DNA of 33,255 bases from an uncultured Myxococcaceae bacterium (GTDB taxonomy: Bacteria; Myxococcota_A; Polyangia; Polyangiales; Ga0077539), in NCBI GenBank assembly GCA_945952225.1, contig CAMFHP010000099.1, positions 1 through 33,255 of the forward strand. Direction: 5' to 3'. Made by a program: the position numbers and the translations under genes. Positions within the stretch are counted from its first letter, which is position 1. The number at the start of each line of letters is the position of its first letter. Shown here piece after piece: positions 1 through 7,339 of the stretch. The notes under the pieces are model-generated. The model was given only the letters and a program-made list of their open reading frames with translations, was not told the origin of the DNA and did no database searches.

Positions 1-356
1 GGCGGCGACTCTACGCAACTCCGACGCTCGGATCGGGCCGGTTGGAACGGTCCCACCTCGACCTCGACGCCCTCGCCACCTGCAACTGCTCGATCTGCGG
101 TCGCGCCGGCGCCCTCATGGCCTTCGTGCCCGCCGAGAAGGTCACGCACATCGTCGGCCGCGAGACGATGACCGACTACCAGTTCGGCAGGCGCCGCATC
201 CACCACGCGTTCTGCGCGACCTGCGGCATGCGTCCCTTCGGCTGGGGGCCCGGCGAAGACGGCGCCGAATGGATGATGGTCAACGCCCGCTGCCTCGAAG
301 GCCTCGACGTGCACTCGCTCAAGGTCGCGAAGCAGTACGACGGCCGCGCGCTCTGA
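1..356 (+). CDS. GFA-family zinc-binding protein, N-terminally incomplete
   Basis: The C-terminal part of a GFA/Mss4-like domain (glutathione-dependent formaldehyde-activating enzyme family). The typical core is visible: a CNCSIC zinc motif, then TDYQF, a HHAFCATCGMRPFG zinc motif, and the closing VNARCLEG. The frame is open to the first base of the window, so the gene probably begins upstream; a TTG at 42 is the only near start inside. The usual first motif (GxCHCG) about 30 residues before CNCSIC is not seen in the 13 codons available, so it either lies outside or has been lost. Family members bind zinc through paired CxC and CxxC motifs, and most have no proven substrate. It ends at a TGA at 354-356. 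Confidence 0.75.
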   Translation, partial: RRLYATPTLGSGRLERSHLDLDALATCNCSICGRAGALMAFVPAEKVTHIVGRETMTDYQFGRRRIHHAFCATCGMRPFGWGPGEDGAEWMMVNARCLEGLDVHSLKVAKQYDGRAL

Positions 357-483
357 CCCCGCGCCTCCACCCATTCGTCGACGCGCGTGCCAGCGTGTGC
401 CGCTGCGTCGCCGTCTCCGTCGCGGTCTTCGCTCAAAACTGGCGCCCCGCGCGTGTGGCATCGACGCTGCACAACAACCCGCC

Positions 484-1206
484 ATGATCCAACGCCGCTG
501 CCTCGTGCTCGTTGCCGTTCTCCTGGGCTGTTCGTCGACGGTGACGCCCGGCACCGACGCGCCGCCCGACAACGCCGTCGTCGATGCGCCCGTGACGGAT
601 GCGCCCGCGAGTGACACGCCCGTGAGTGACGCACCCGCGAGTGATGCGCTCGTGTGCGGACCGGGACGCGTCGTGGGCTATGCGCAGGGGTGCTCCGCGC
701 AGCCCGCGTGTGTGCCCGACACGTCGGGCGATGCGGTGGTGATCACCTACTGCGGCTGCGACGGACTCACGCACCGTGGCGGCGGACAGTGGCCTCCCGC
801 AGCGCGATGGGTGTCGAGCGGTCCGTGCACCGACGACGCGGGTGTCGATGGCGGCGATGGCGCCGTGCGCGATGCGTCCGTGGATCTCGGGAGCGATGGG
901 GCCGCGGCGTGTCCGCTTCCGCCGATCAACACGGCGGCGTGCACGCGTGACAGCGAGTGCGCGACGGCGGCGCGGGGGTGCTACTGCGGTCAGCAGCCGG
1001 TGTTCGGGGTCAACGTGACGTACCGCGCGGCGGTGCTCGCCTGCGAAGAGGAGTCGCAGCGTCGATGCGCGCTCGGGTGCCCGGTGACGTCGGGGCAGCT
1101 CGCGCAGGATGGGCAGAGCGTGGCGCCGGGCAGCACGGCGACGGTGCGCTGCGTGGTGCCCGACGGCGGAACTTCGGGCGAGTGCCGCACCTTCGGGGGG
1201 GCGTGA
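484..1206 (+). CDS. Cys-rich lipoprotein with Kazal-like CGCDG domain (first of a tandem pair)
   Basis: A predicted 240-residue lipoprotein. The N-terminus has a short hydrophobic stretch ending in the lipobox LLGC (residues 13-16), which implies outer-membrane or periplasmic anchoring. A low-complexity Asp/Ala/Pro/Val linker with degenerate ...DAPASD... repeats covers about residues 20-55. Two Cys-rich modules follow. The first holds YCGCDGLTH and closes with SGPC, resembling the CGCDG core of Kazal-like modules in myxobacterial lipoproteins. The second has C..DSEC...RGCYCG..PVFGV and a late LGCPV. The ATG at 484 was chosen because it gives an intact signal sequence; the frame is open further upstream without one. 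The stop overlaps the start of the next paralogue by one base, so the two are co-transcribed. The function is unknown. Confidence 0.8.
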   Translation: MIQRRCLVLVAVLLGCSSTVTPGTDAPPDNAVVDAPVTDAPASDTPVSDAPASDALVCGPGRVVGYAQGCSAQPACVPDTSGDAVVITYCGCDGLTHRGGGQWPPAARWVSSGPCTDDAGVDGGDGAVRDASVDLGSDGAAACPLPPINTAACTRDSECATAARGCYCGQQPVFGVNVTYRAAVLACEEESQRRCALGCPVTSGQLAQDGQSVAPGSTATVRCVVPDGGTSGECRTFGGA

Positions 1207-1790
1207 TGCGCGCGTCGAACGTTCTCCGGGTCGCGCTGGCGGCCGCTTCGCTCCTCGCGTGCGCATCCGAGGCGACGCCGCGCGCCGATGGTTGCCCCGC
1301 GGGCTTCGCGTTGACCTACACCATCGGGTGTTCGGCGACGCCCACGTGCAGGCCCGACACCTCGGGCGACGCCATCGCCATCGTGTTCTGCGGGTGCGAT
1401 GGACAGACGCACTACACCTCGCAGTGGCCACCGACACGACCCTGGGTGTCGCAGGGACCGTGTGCTTCCGATGGGGGCACCGACGGCGGGCTGTCGTGCA
1501 CGCGGCCTCCCGCGCAGGTCGCGGGCTGCAACACCGACGACGACTGCACCTCGGTGCCGCGCGGGTGCTACTGCGGCGCGCGACCGGTGGTGGGCGTCGC
1601 GCGGGTCTACGCGGCCTACGCGACGCTGTGTGAGGGCGAGGCGGCGTCGACGTGCCGACTCGGATGTGCTGTGTCACCGGGGCGCGTGGCCGAAGACGGA
1701 ACCGTTCTCGACGACGGGGGTGTGGTGTCGGTGCGGTGTGAGCACGGCGACGCGGCGCTCGGCGCGTGTCGCACGTACGTGATGCGCTGA
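1206..1790 (+). CDS. Cys-rich lipoprotein, paralogue of the preceding gene
   Basis: A 194-residue paralogue of the upstream lipoprotein that overlaps its stop (TGATG at 1204-1208). It has a signal peptide with lipobox LLAC (about residues 15-18). Both Cys-rich modules are kept: FCGCDGQTH with QGPC, then DDDCTSVPRGCYCGARPVVGV with LGCAV. It lacks most of the Asp/Ala/Pro linker of its neighbour and has only a short DGGTDGG spacer. The conserved spacing of cysteines between the two proteins points to a tandem duplication. It is exported and surface or periplasmic by inference; no enzymatic motif was seen. Confidence 0.8.
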   Translation: MRASNVLRVALAAASLLACASEATPRADGCPAGFALTYTIGCSATPTCRPDTSGDAIAIVFCGCDGQTHYTSQWPPTRPWVSQGPCASDGGTDGGLSCTRPPAQVAGCNTDDDCTSVPRGCYCGARPVVGVARVYAAYATLCEGEAASTCRLGCAVSPGRVAEDGTVLDDGGVVSVRCEHGDAALGACRTYVMR

Positions 1791-1794
1791 GCGG

Positions 1795-2370
1795 TCAGTC
1801 GCAGCGGCCGCCGAGAAGACCCCGGCGCAGTCCCGCGTTCGGCGGGTTCGACCCCAGCCAGATCGAGAAGAACACGCGCGCGAAATCGTCGCCCTCGATG
1901 ATGCCGCGCGCGCTGCTGCCCACGTGCACGCGCACCCCGGCGCCGGGGAGGTACGTGAAGGTCAGCTCGTCGCCGACGTGAACCCCGCGCATCCATCCGT
2001 TGAGCCGCGCGATGCGGGGTTGGAGCGCCGCGAGGTTGCCGCCGGCGTTGCGGCGAAAGCCCTCGTCCCACGCGTTGGTGAGGTCGTCGCGCTCGACGTC
2101 GCGCACGAAGCGGAGCACCAGGCGCTTGGTCTCGTTCGAGGCCGCGATGGCCGCGCCGTTGTTCGATCGGTGCTCGACGTAGAGGCCCGCCACGTACACG
2201 TCGACGTTGAAGACCGTCGCCTCGCGGATGCCCATGCCGTTGAGCACCAGCGTGGTGTTCGCCACGGTGATCTGGTTGGGCATGTTCACGGAGCCGCACT
2301 CGTTGGCGAGCGCGGGCGACGCGAGCGAGAGGGTGGCCGCCAGGGCGCTGAGACGAAGGAACGAACGCAT
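1795..2370 (-). CDS. Exported chalcone-isomerase-like domain protein
   Basis: A 191-residue protein with a clear Sec signal peptide (hydrophobic stretch, then SPALA as cleavage site, residues about 1-22). The mature part matches the chalcone isomerase-like family found in many Proteobacteria and Myxococcota: LNGMGIREATVFNVDVYVAGLY near the start, then KRLVLRFVRDV, WDEGFRRN and a GxG-containing VHVGSS stretch near the end. Bacterial members are periplasmic with no known flavonoid substrate; a lipid or fatty-acid ligand is an inference from fold relatives. It converges with the lipoprotein pair, four bases separating the stops. The ATG at 2370 was chosen for the signal peptide. Confidence 0.85.
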   Translation of the reverse strand: MRSFLRLSALAATLSLASPALANECGSVNMPNQITVANTTLVLNGMGIREATVFNVDVYVAGLYVEHRSNNGAAIAASNETKRLVLRFVRDVERDDLTNAWDEGFRRNAGGNLAALQPRIARLNGWMRGVHVGDELTFTYLPGAGVRVHVGSSARGIIEGDDFARVFFSIWLGSNPPNAGLRRGLLGGRCD

Positions 2371-2564
2371 ACGCAGATCCTCGGAGCGGTATAGGGGTGT
2401 GAGAACGCACACGCGCGCGGCGCACCTCTGCGTCCGTCGCGGCGGGGCCGTAGAACGTCGCCGTCGCGCGCTTTCGTCAATGGAGATCGCATCGAGGTAC
2501 GGCGGGGAACGGCGAGCGCCGCGCTGCGCCATCGCGACGCGGTTGTGTGGTACGCGTCGGGGCG
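2371..2564. other. Divergent intergenic region
   Basis: This region of 194 bases lies between the divergently transcribed chalcone-isomerase-like and FAD oxidoreductase genes and must hold both promoters. A small perfect inverted repeat, GTGTG-6-CACAC, lies at 2397-2412, about 27 bases upstream of the minus-strand start. No other structure or gene was seen. Confidence 0.4.
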
Positions 2565-4163
2565 ATGGGTGAGCACGACACAACGCCGTGGAGCCGGTCG
2601 ATGCCCGACGGCCCCTGGGACGACCTTGTCATCGGGTCGGGCATGGGGGGAATGACCACGGCCGCGCTCCTTGCGCGCCTCGGGCGCAGGGTGCTCGTGC
2701 TCGAAGGGCACTATGTGCCGGGCGGGTTCACGCACTCGTTCAAGCGCAAGCGGTGGCACTGGGATGTGGGGGTCCACGCGATCGGGGAGGTGACGCAGGA
2801 GGCGATCCTCGGGCGCATTCTTCATGCGCTCACCGGCGATCGGTTGCAGTGGGCGTCGCTGGGCGATCCCTACGAGCACTTCGAGTACCCCGAGGGCTTC
2901 ACCATCGATTTTCCCGACAGCCCGCGGGCCTACCGCGAAGCGCTGTTGGAGAAGTTCCCCGACGAGCGCGAGGCCATCGACGGGTACTTCTCGCGGGTGC
3001 GCGAGGCGTCGGGCGCGATGCGCGGGTACTACCTCACGCGGCTCTTTCCCGAGCGGGCCGCGGCGCTGCTCTCGCCGATCACCCAGCGACAGGCGCGTCG
3101 CTTCACGAGCGCGACCACGCAGCAGGTGCTCGACGGGCTCACCACGAACGAGCGCCTCAAGACCGTGCTCGCGGGGCAGTGGGGCTACTACGGCTCGCCG
3201 CCGCGCGAGGGATCGTTCGCCATCCACGCGGGCGTCGTGCGGCACTTTCTTCACGGCGCGTACTACCCCGTGGGCGGCGCGGGCAACATCGCGAAGGCCC
3301 TGCTCCAGACCGTCGCCGACGCAGGCGGATGGACGCGCATCCGCGCCGAGGTCGAGCAGATCGTCGTCGACCGCGGACGCGCCGTGGGCGTGCGATTGGT
3401 GGGCGGCGAAGAGATCCGCGCGAAGCGGGTGGTCAGCGCGGCGAGCGCGCTCACCACGGTGAAGCACCTGCTGCCCGAGGCCGAGCGCGCGAAGCACTGG
3501 GCCGCGGTGGTGGGCGAGCTCCCGCCCGCACCGGCGCACGTGTGCGCGTACCTGGGCTTCGAGGGAGACATTCGCGCAGCAGGCGCGGGCAGCGCGAACC
3601 AGTGGTTCTGGCGCACCTGGGACACCACCGAGAGCACCTGGGACTTCGACCGCGAGCGCGACGCGCCGGTGCTCTACACCAGCTATCCGTCGTTGAAGGA
3701 TCCCGCGCACGACCCCGGGCCGCGGCAGATTCACACCGGCGAGATCGTGACCTTCGTGCCCTACGAGAAGTTCGCGCGCTGGCGCGGAACGCCGTGGATG
3801 AAGCGCGGCGACGACTACGAGGCCCTCAAGTCCGACCTGCTCGGGCGACTGCTCGACGGACTCTTCGCCCATCGCCCCGCGCTCAAGCCGCTGCTCCAGC
3901 ACGCCGAGCTCTCGACGCCGCTCAGCACGGAGCATTTCGCGCGTCCTGCGGCGGGGTCGATCTACGGCGTGGTGTCGACGCCTGCGCGCTATGCGAACCC
4001 GTGGCTGCGTCCGCAGACGCCCATTCCCGGGCTCTACCTCTCGGGCTGCGACATGGGCGCGGCGGGCGTGATGGGGGCCTTTGTGGGCGGTGTGCTCGCG
4101 GCCACGGCGGCGGAACCGCTCGCGATGATTCCGTGGCTCCGTCGGGTGGGCGCGAAGGCGTGA
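2565..4163 (+). CDS. FAD-dependent NAD(P)-binding oxidoreductase, retinol saturase / phytoene desaturase type
   Basis: A 532-residue flavoprotein. A Rossmann dinucleotide-binding motif (VIGSGMGGMTTAALLA, about residues 21-36) is followed by the VLEGHYVPGGFTHSF segment typical of the CrtI/RetSat superfamily. A long substrate domain comes next, and the C-terminal FAD signature IPGLYLSGCDMGAAGVMG lies at about residues 487-504. The family desaturates, saturates or isomerises carotenoids and retinoids; the HYVPGG and GVHAIGE context fits the all-trans-retinol 13,14-reductase branch better than phytoene desaturase, but the substrate cannot be told from sequence. The ATG at 2565 is preferred over an upstream in-frame GTG at 2547. 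The next gene overlaps its stop, so they form an operon. Confidence 0.88.
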   Translation: MGEHDTTPWSRSMPDGPWDDLVIGSGMGGMTTAALLARLGRRVLVLEGHYVPGGFTHSFKRKRWHWDVGVHAIGEVTQEAILGRILHALTGDRLQWASLGDPYEHFEYPEGFTIDFPDSPRAYREALLEKFPDEREAIDGYFSRVREASGAMRGYYLTRLFPERAAALLSPITQRQARRFTSATTQQVLDGLTTNERLKTVLAGQWGYYGSPPREGSFAIHAGVVRHFLHGAYYPVGGAGNIAKALLQTVADAGGWTRIRAEVEQIVVDRGRAVGVRLVGGEEIRAKRVVSAASALTTVKHLLPEAERAKHWAAVVGELPPAPAHVCAYLGFEGDIRAAGAGSANQWFWRTWDTTESTWDFDRERDAPVLYTSYPSLKDPAHDPGPRQIHTGEIVTFVPYEKFARWRGTPWMKRGDDYEALKSDLLGRLLDGLFAHRPALKPLLQHAELSTPLSTEHFARPAAGSIYGVVSTPARYANPWLRPQTPIPGLYLSGCDMGAAGVMGAFVGGVLAATAAEPLAMIPWLRRVGAKA

Positions 4164-4621
4164 CCGTGGCGCGCGAGGCCATTCCGACATGGTGCTTCGC
4201 GATGGCGGTGGTGCGCCTCGGCCGTCGCGTGCTGCTCGTGCGAGAGCGCAAACACGGACAGGGCTGGTACCTCCCCGCGGGGCGTGTGGAGCGCGGCGAG
4301 ACCTTCTACGACGCGGCCGTGCGTGAGACGCGCGAAGAGGCCGGCGTCGCCATCGCGGTCGAGGGCGTGCTGCGCGTGGAGCACACGCCGTCCTCCGACG
4401 GAGCACGGATGCGCGTGTTCGTGCTGGCGCGCGCCGTCGATGACACGCCGCCGAAGTCCGTGGCGGACGAGCACTCGCTCGAAGCGCGCTGGGTGACGCT
4501 CGACGAGGTCGACGCGCTCCCGCTGCGCGGCGTCGAGGTGCGCGAGATCGTCCGCGCGGTGCTCGATGGCGCCTTCGTGGCCCCGCGTTCGCTGCTCGCC
4601 GAAGAGGGCGCGCGGTGGTGA
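4160..4621 (+). CDS. NUDIX hydrolase
   Basis: A 153-residue protein with a perfect NUDIX box GX5EX7REUXEEXGU at residues 41-63 (G41, E47, REtREEaGV), so it should hydrolyse a nucleoside diphosphate linked to another moiety using a divalent metal. The preceding LPAG is also typical of the MutT-like fold. The GTG at 4160 overlaps the stop of the FAD oxidoreductase; a second GTG at 4166 is an equally possible start. Its substrate is unknown. The tight overlap suggests translational coupling with the oxidoreductase, though no pathway link is evident. Confidence 0.9.
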   Translation: MTVAREAIPTWCFAMAVVRLGRRVLLVRERKHGQGWYLPAGRVERGETFYDAAVRETREEAGVAIAVEGVLRVEHTPSSDGARMRVFVLARAVDDTPPKSVADEHSLEARWVTLDEVDALPLRGVEVREIVRAVLDGAFVAPRSLLAEEGARW

Positions 4622-4688
4622 TCGCACGTCACCCGTGTTGCGGCGTCGCCACCCGATCCGCGCGGACCTCACTTCGCATCGAACGGGT

Positions 4689-5249
4689 GTGACCGCTCCT
4701 GCGATGTGGGCCGCGATGCGCGCGCCCGACGACTTCTACGCCCGCGACGACGGCGGCGAGCTCGCGCCGCGCCTCGCCACGGTGATGCTCTCGCTCGGTG
4801 CGTTCGTGTCGTTCACCACCGCGGGGAGGCTCGTGCCCGCACACCTCGTGGGAACCGCCCTCGCATACAGCTTTCTCCCGGTGCTCCAGGGGGTGTCGCT
4901 CGCGGTGGCGATGCGCGTGGGCGGCGGCCGTCGTTCGCTCGCGCAGGTCTTCTCGGGACACCTCGCGGGCTACGGCCCCTGGGCCCTGCTCCTCGCGGTC
5001 TTCGATGGGCTCTGCGCCTTCGCGCCCGACGTGCTCGCCGCGCTCGGCGCGTTGCTCCGCACGGGCGTGCTCCCGCTGCTCGCCCTCGCCACGATCGCGT
5101 GGAGCGTGCGGATGCAGCACGCGCTCCTGCGGGCGAGCGGCGCGCGCAGGTTCGCGACGGCGGTGTACTACGGCACCTTCGTGGCGCTCGTGGTGGGCTG
5201 GTACGTGCTCAACGGCGACCTGCTCCCGCTCCTCGGGGTGCTGCCGTGA
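4689..5249 (+). CDS. Multi-pass membrane protein (YIP1-like topology)
   Basis: A protein of about 186 residues with four or five hydrophobic segments. They start around MLSLGAFVSFTT, GTALAYSFLPVLQGVSL, WALLLAVFDGLC, LPLLALATIAW and FVALVVGWYVL. The layout and the polar N-terminus resemble YIP1-family proteins, but I cannot assign it firmly. The start is uncertain: GTG at 4689 or ATG at 4704, neither with a clear Shine-Dalgarno sequence. The stop overlaps the GTG of the PHP-domain gene, so it belongs to the same transcript. Confidence 0.7.
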   Translation: MTAPAMWAAMRAPDDFYARDDGGELAPRLATVMLSLGAFVSFTTAGRLVPAHLVGTALAYSFLPVLQGVSLAVAMRVGGGRRSLAQVFSGHLAGYGPWALLLAVFDGLCAFAPDVLAALGALLRTGVLPLLALATIAWSVRMQHALLRASGARRFATAVYYGTFVALVVGWYVLNGDLLPLLGVLP

Positions 5250-6145
5250 GCGCGGCGTTTCGCGCATCGCTCGCAGCCCTCGCGCTGGGTCTCACGCTCG
5301 GCGCATGGAGCGACCGCGGTCCCGGTGCGCCATCGCCCGAACGGCGTGACGGGTGGTACGTGCTCGAAGCGGATTTGCACGCGCACACGCGCTTCAGCGA
5401 CGGGCTGCTCTCGCCCTTCGACCTCACCGTGCACGCGCGCCGTCAGCGGCTCCATGTGCTCGGCGTGACGGAGCACAACATGGTGTTCCCCGCGCAGCTC
5501 GCGCGATGGTTCGCGCGGCACACCGGCGGACCGATCGTGCTCGTGGGCGAAGAGATCACCTCCGCGCCCTACCACGTGCACGCGTTCGGCATCGAAGACC
5601 GGGTGCTGCCGCGGCGCTCGCTCGACGCGGTGATCGACGCCGTGCACGCGCAGGGCGGCGTGGTGATCGCGGCGCATCCCGTCGCGCATTTCTGGCCCGC
5701 GCTCCTGCCCGTGCGGCACCGCCTCGATGGCGCCGAGATCCTTCACCCCATCGCGTTGCGCGCACCCCGCGAGGGATGGGACTGGGCGCAGATGGAGTCG
5801 TTCTTTCAGGGCTCCCTCGCGCAAGGCCATCGGCTCACCGCGGTGGGCGCGTCGGACTACCACGGCTTCAGTCCGCTGGGCCTGTGCCGCACGCTCCTCT
5901 TCGCGCGCGAGCCCACGGAGCGCGGCGCCCTCGACGCCCTGCGCGAAGGCCGCACCGTCGTCGTCGACCACCGCGGCGTGTCCTGGGGCGATCCCGCGCT
6001 CGTCGCGTCGTTGCGCGCGCGTCCCTATCGAAGCGTGGCGCGTGCGGGCGGATATCCATCGTCCGGTGCGCTCGATCGTGTGGGCCGCGCCCTCGGGCTC
6101 GCGGGGCTCCTCGGCGTCACCTTCACGCGCCGTCGTCGATCGTGA
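5246..6145 (+). CDS. PHP-domain phosphoesterase, exported or membrane-anchored
   Basis: A 299-residue protein with the metal-binding motifs of the PHP superfamily: DLHAHTRFSDG (about residues 44-54), VTEHN, IAAHP and GASDYHG. These histidines and aspartates usually bind two or three metals in phosphoesterases such as histidinol phosphatase or in the PolC/DnaE PHP domain. A hydrophobic N-terminal segment (FRASLAALALGLTLGAW) suggests an exported protein, and a second hydrophobic stretch near the C-terminus (LGLAGLLGVTF) followed by Arg residues may anchor it. The GTG start at 5246 overlaps the previous stop, and its own stop overlaps the next start. Substrate unknown. Confidence 0.85.
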   Translation: MSAAFRASLAALALGLTLGAWSDRGPGAPSPERRDGWYVLEADLHAHTRFSDGLLSPFDLTVHARRQRLHVLGVTEHNMVFPAQLARWFARHTGGPIVLVGEEITSAPYHVHAFGIEDRVLPRRSLDAVIDAVHAQGGVVIAAHPVAHFWPALLPVRHRLDGAEILHPIALRAPREGWDWAQMESFFQGSLAQGHRLTAVGASDYHGFSPLGLCRTLLFAREPTERGALDALREGRTVVVDHRGVSWGDPALVASLRARPYRSVARAGGYPSSGALDRVGRALGLAGLLGVTFTRRRRS

Positions 6146-6540
6146 GGCGCGCCTCGACGCTCGCGCTCGCCGGTGCGATGGCGCTCACACCTTCGATCTC
6201 GCATGCGCAGGGCGATGACTGGCTCGGCGCCGACAAGGCCCTTCACGCGACGGTGAGCGCGGGGCTCGGCGTGGGCGGCTATGCGCTCGCGTCGCTCGTG
6301 TGGCGACCGCCTCCAGTGCGTCTCGTGGCGGGCTTCGGTCTCGCGCTCTCCGTGGGCGTCGCGAAGGAGCTCGTCGACCTCACGGGCTTCGGCGATGCCT
6401 CGTGGCGCGACCTCGCATGGGATGCGGTCGGCGCCTCGCTGGGCGCGCTCGCGGCCATGGGCCTCGACGTGGTGATCGACACGCAGCGCGGCCCCGTGCG
6501 CATCGCGGCGGCGCCGTGGGGCGTCACCCTGCGGTGGTGA
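6142..6540 (+). CDS. Small envelope protein, YfiM/DUF2279-like
   Basis: A 132-residue protein with an N-terminal signal-like segment ending SISHAQ. The body has the pattern DKALHATVSAGLG, FGLALSVGVAKELVDL and SWRDLAWDAVGASLGAL. This DKxxH...KE..D....G..S..D...D..G combination is characteristic of the YfiM/DUF2279 group of inner-membrane or periplasmic proteins. The function of the family is not established. It uses a GTG start overlapping the PHP gene's stop and is the last gene of the packed plus-strand run. Confidence 0.75.
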   Translation: MRRASTLALAGAMALTPSISHAQGDDWLGADKALHATVSAGLGVGGYALASLVWRPPPVRLVAGFGLALSVGVAKELVDLTGFGDASWRDLAWDAVGASLGALAAMGLDVVIDTQRGPVRIAAAPWGVTLRW

Positions 6541-6544
6541 GCGT

Positions 6545-7267
6545 TCAGACCGTGGGCTGCGCGGGCGCGGCGTGCGTCGGTGCGGGCGTGAGCGCGAGGC
6601 GCTTCGCGTGGAGCTGGTCGTGGAGCGCGTCGAGCTGCGCGCGTTCCGCGCCGTGGGCGCGTCCCGAGAGCGTGCGCGCGAGGCACTGGGCGAAGAGCAC
6701 GACGTCGGGGTCGCGCATCGAGGGATCGAGCGCGAGCGCGCCCCACTGCGTCGCGGGGTCGTAGTTCGCGCGGTAGTTCAGGGCCACGGCGCGTCCGCGC
6801 TCGACGAGCACCTGACGGAGTCGGTCGGCGAGGGGAATCGCCGCGGCCTCGGGGAGCAGCGCGAGGTCGACGGCGTACCCGTAGACCAGGGCGTACGCGT
6901 CGAGGCGCGCGCGGTCGTCGGCGCTCGGGCGTCCCACCACGAAGAGGGCCACGACGAAGAGCGCCGCCGCGCAGAGGAGCTCGAGGAGCATGGGCCACGA
7001 GGGGTCGCCGGGGCGCAGGTCGCCGAAGCCGTCGAGCGCGTGAAAGACCATCAGAACAGGCGAAACGCGGAGCAGGGCGAGACCCGCCGAACGCCAGTTG
7101 AAGTCGATGCGGTGCGTCTCGAAGGAGCTCCCGTCGAGCTCGCGCAGCACCATCACCGAGCCCAGCGGAATCAGCGGCACGAACCAGAGGTGAAAGAACC
7201 ACGTGGCGACGTAGCTGCCCCGGTGCTCCAGACGCCTGCCGTACAACCGCCTGCCGTAGATCACCAT
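6545..7267 (-). CDS. Membrane protein of unknown function
   Basis: A 240-residue protein. The N-terminus contains a repeated GRRLYGRRLE motif, then a first hydrophobic segment with FFHLWFVPLIPLGSVMVL. Two more follow (about residues 70-85 and 95-115, the latter LLCAAALFVVALFVV). The remaining half is soluble and ends in a Pro/Ala-rich tail. I do not recognise a named family. It lies convergent to the YfiM-like gene, with four bases between the stops. ATG at 7267. Confidence 0.7.
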   Translation of the reverse strand: MVIYGRRLYGRRLEHRGSYVATWFFHLWFVPLIPLGSVMVLRELDGSSFETHRIDFNWRSAGLALLRVSPVLMVFHALDGFGDLRPGDPSWPMLLELLCAAALFVVALFVVGRPSADDRARLDAYALVYGYAVDLALLPEAAAIPLADRLRQVLVERGRAVALNYRANYDPATQWGALALDPSMRDPDVVLFAQCLARTLSGRAHGAERAQLDALHDQLHAKRLALTPAPTHAAPAQPTV

Positions 7268-7339
7268 GGAATGACGCGCTCCCCTCGGCGTGCACCGTCT
7301 CACATTACACGCGCGCACGACAGCGTCGCGCGGCGTGAC

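Noticed and set aside
2286-4406. Long minus-strand open frame of 706 codons opposite the FAD oxidoreductase and NUDIX genes
   Set aside because: It is a typical antisense artefact of high-GC coding DNA. Its product is Arg/His-rich without domain structure, and the plus-strand genes have clear motifs.
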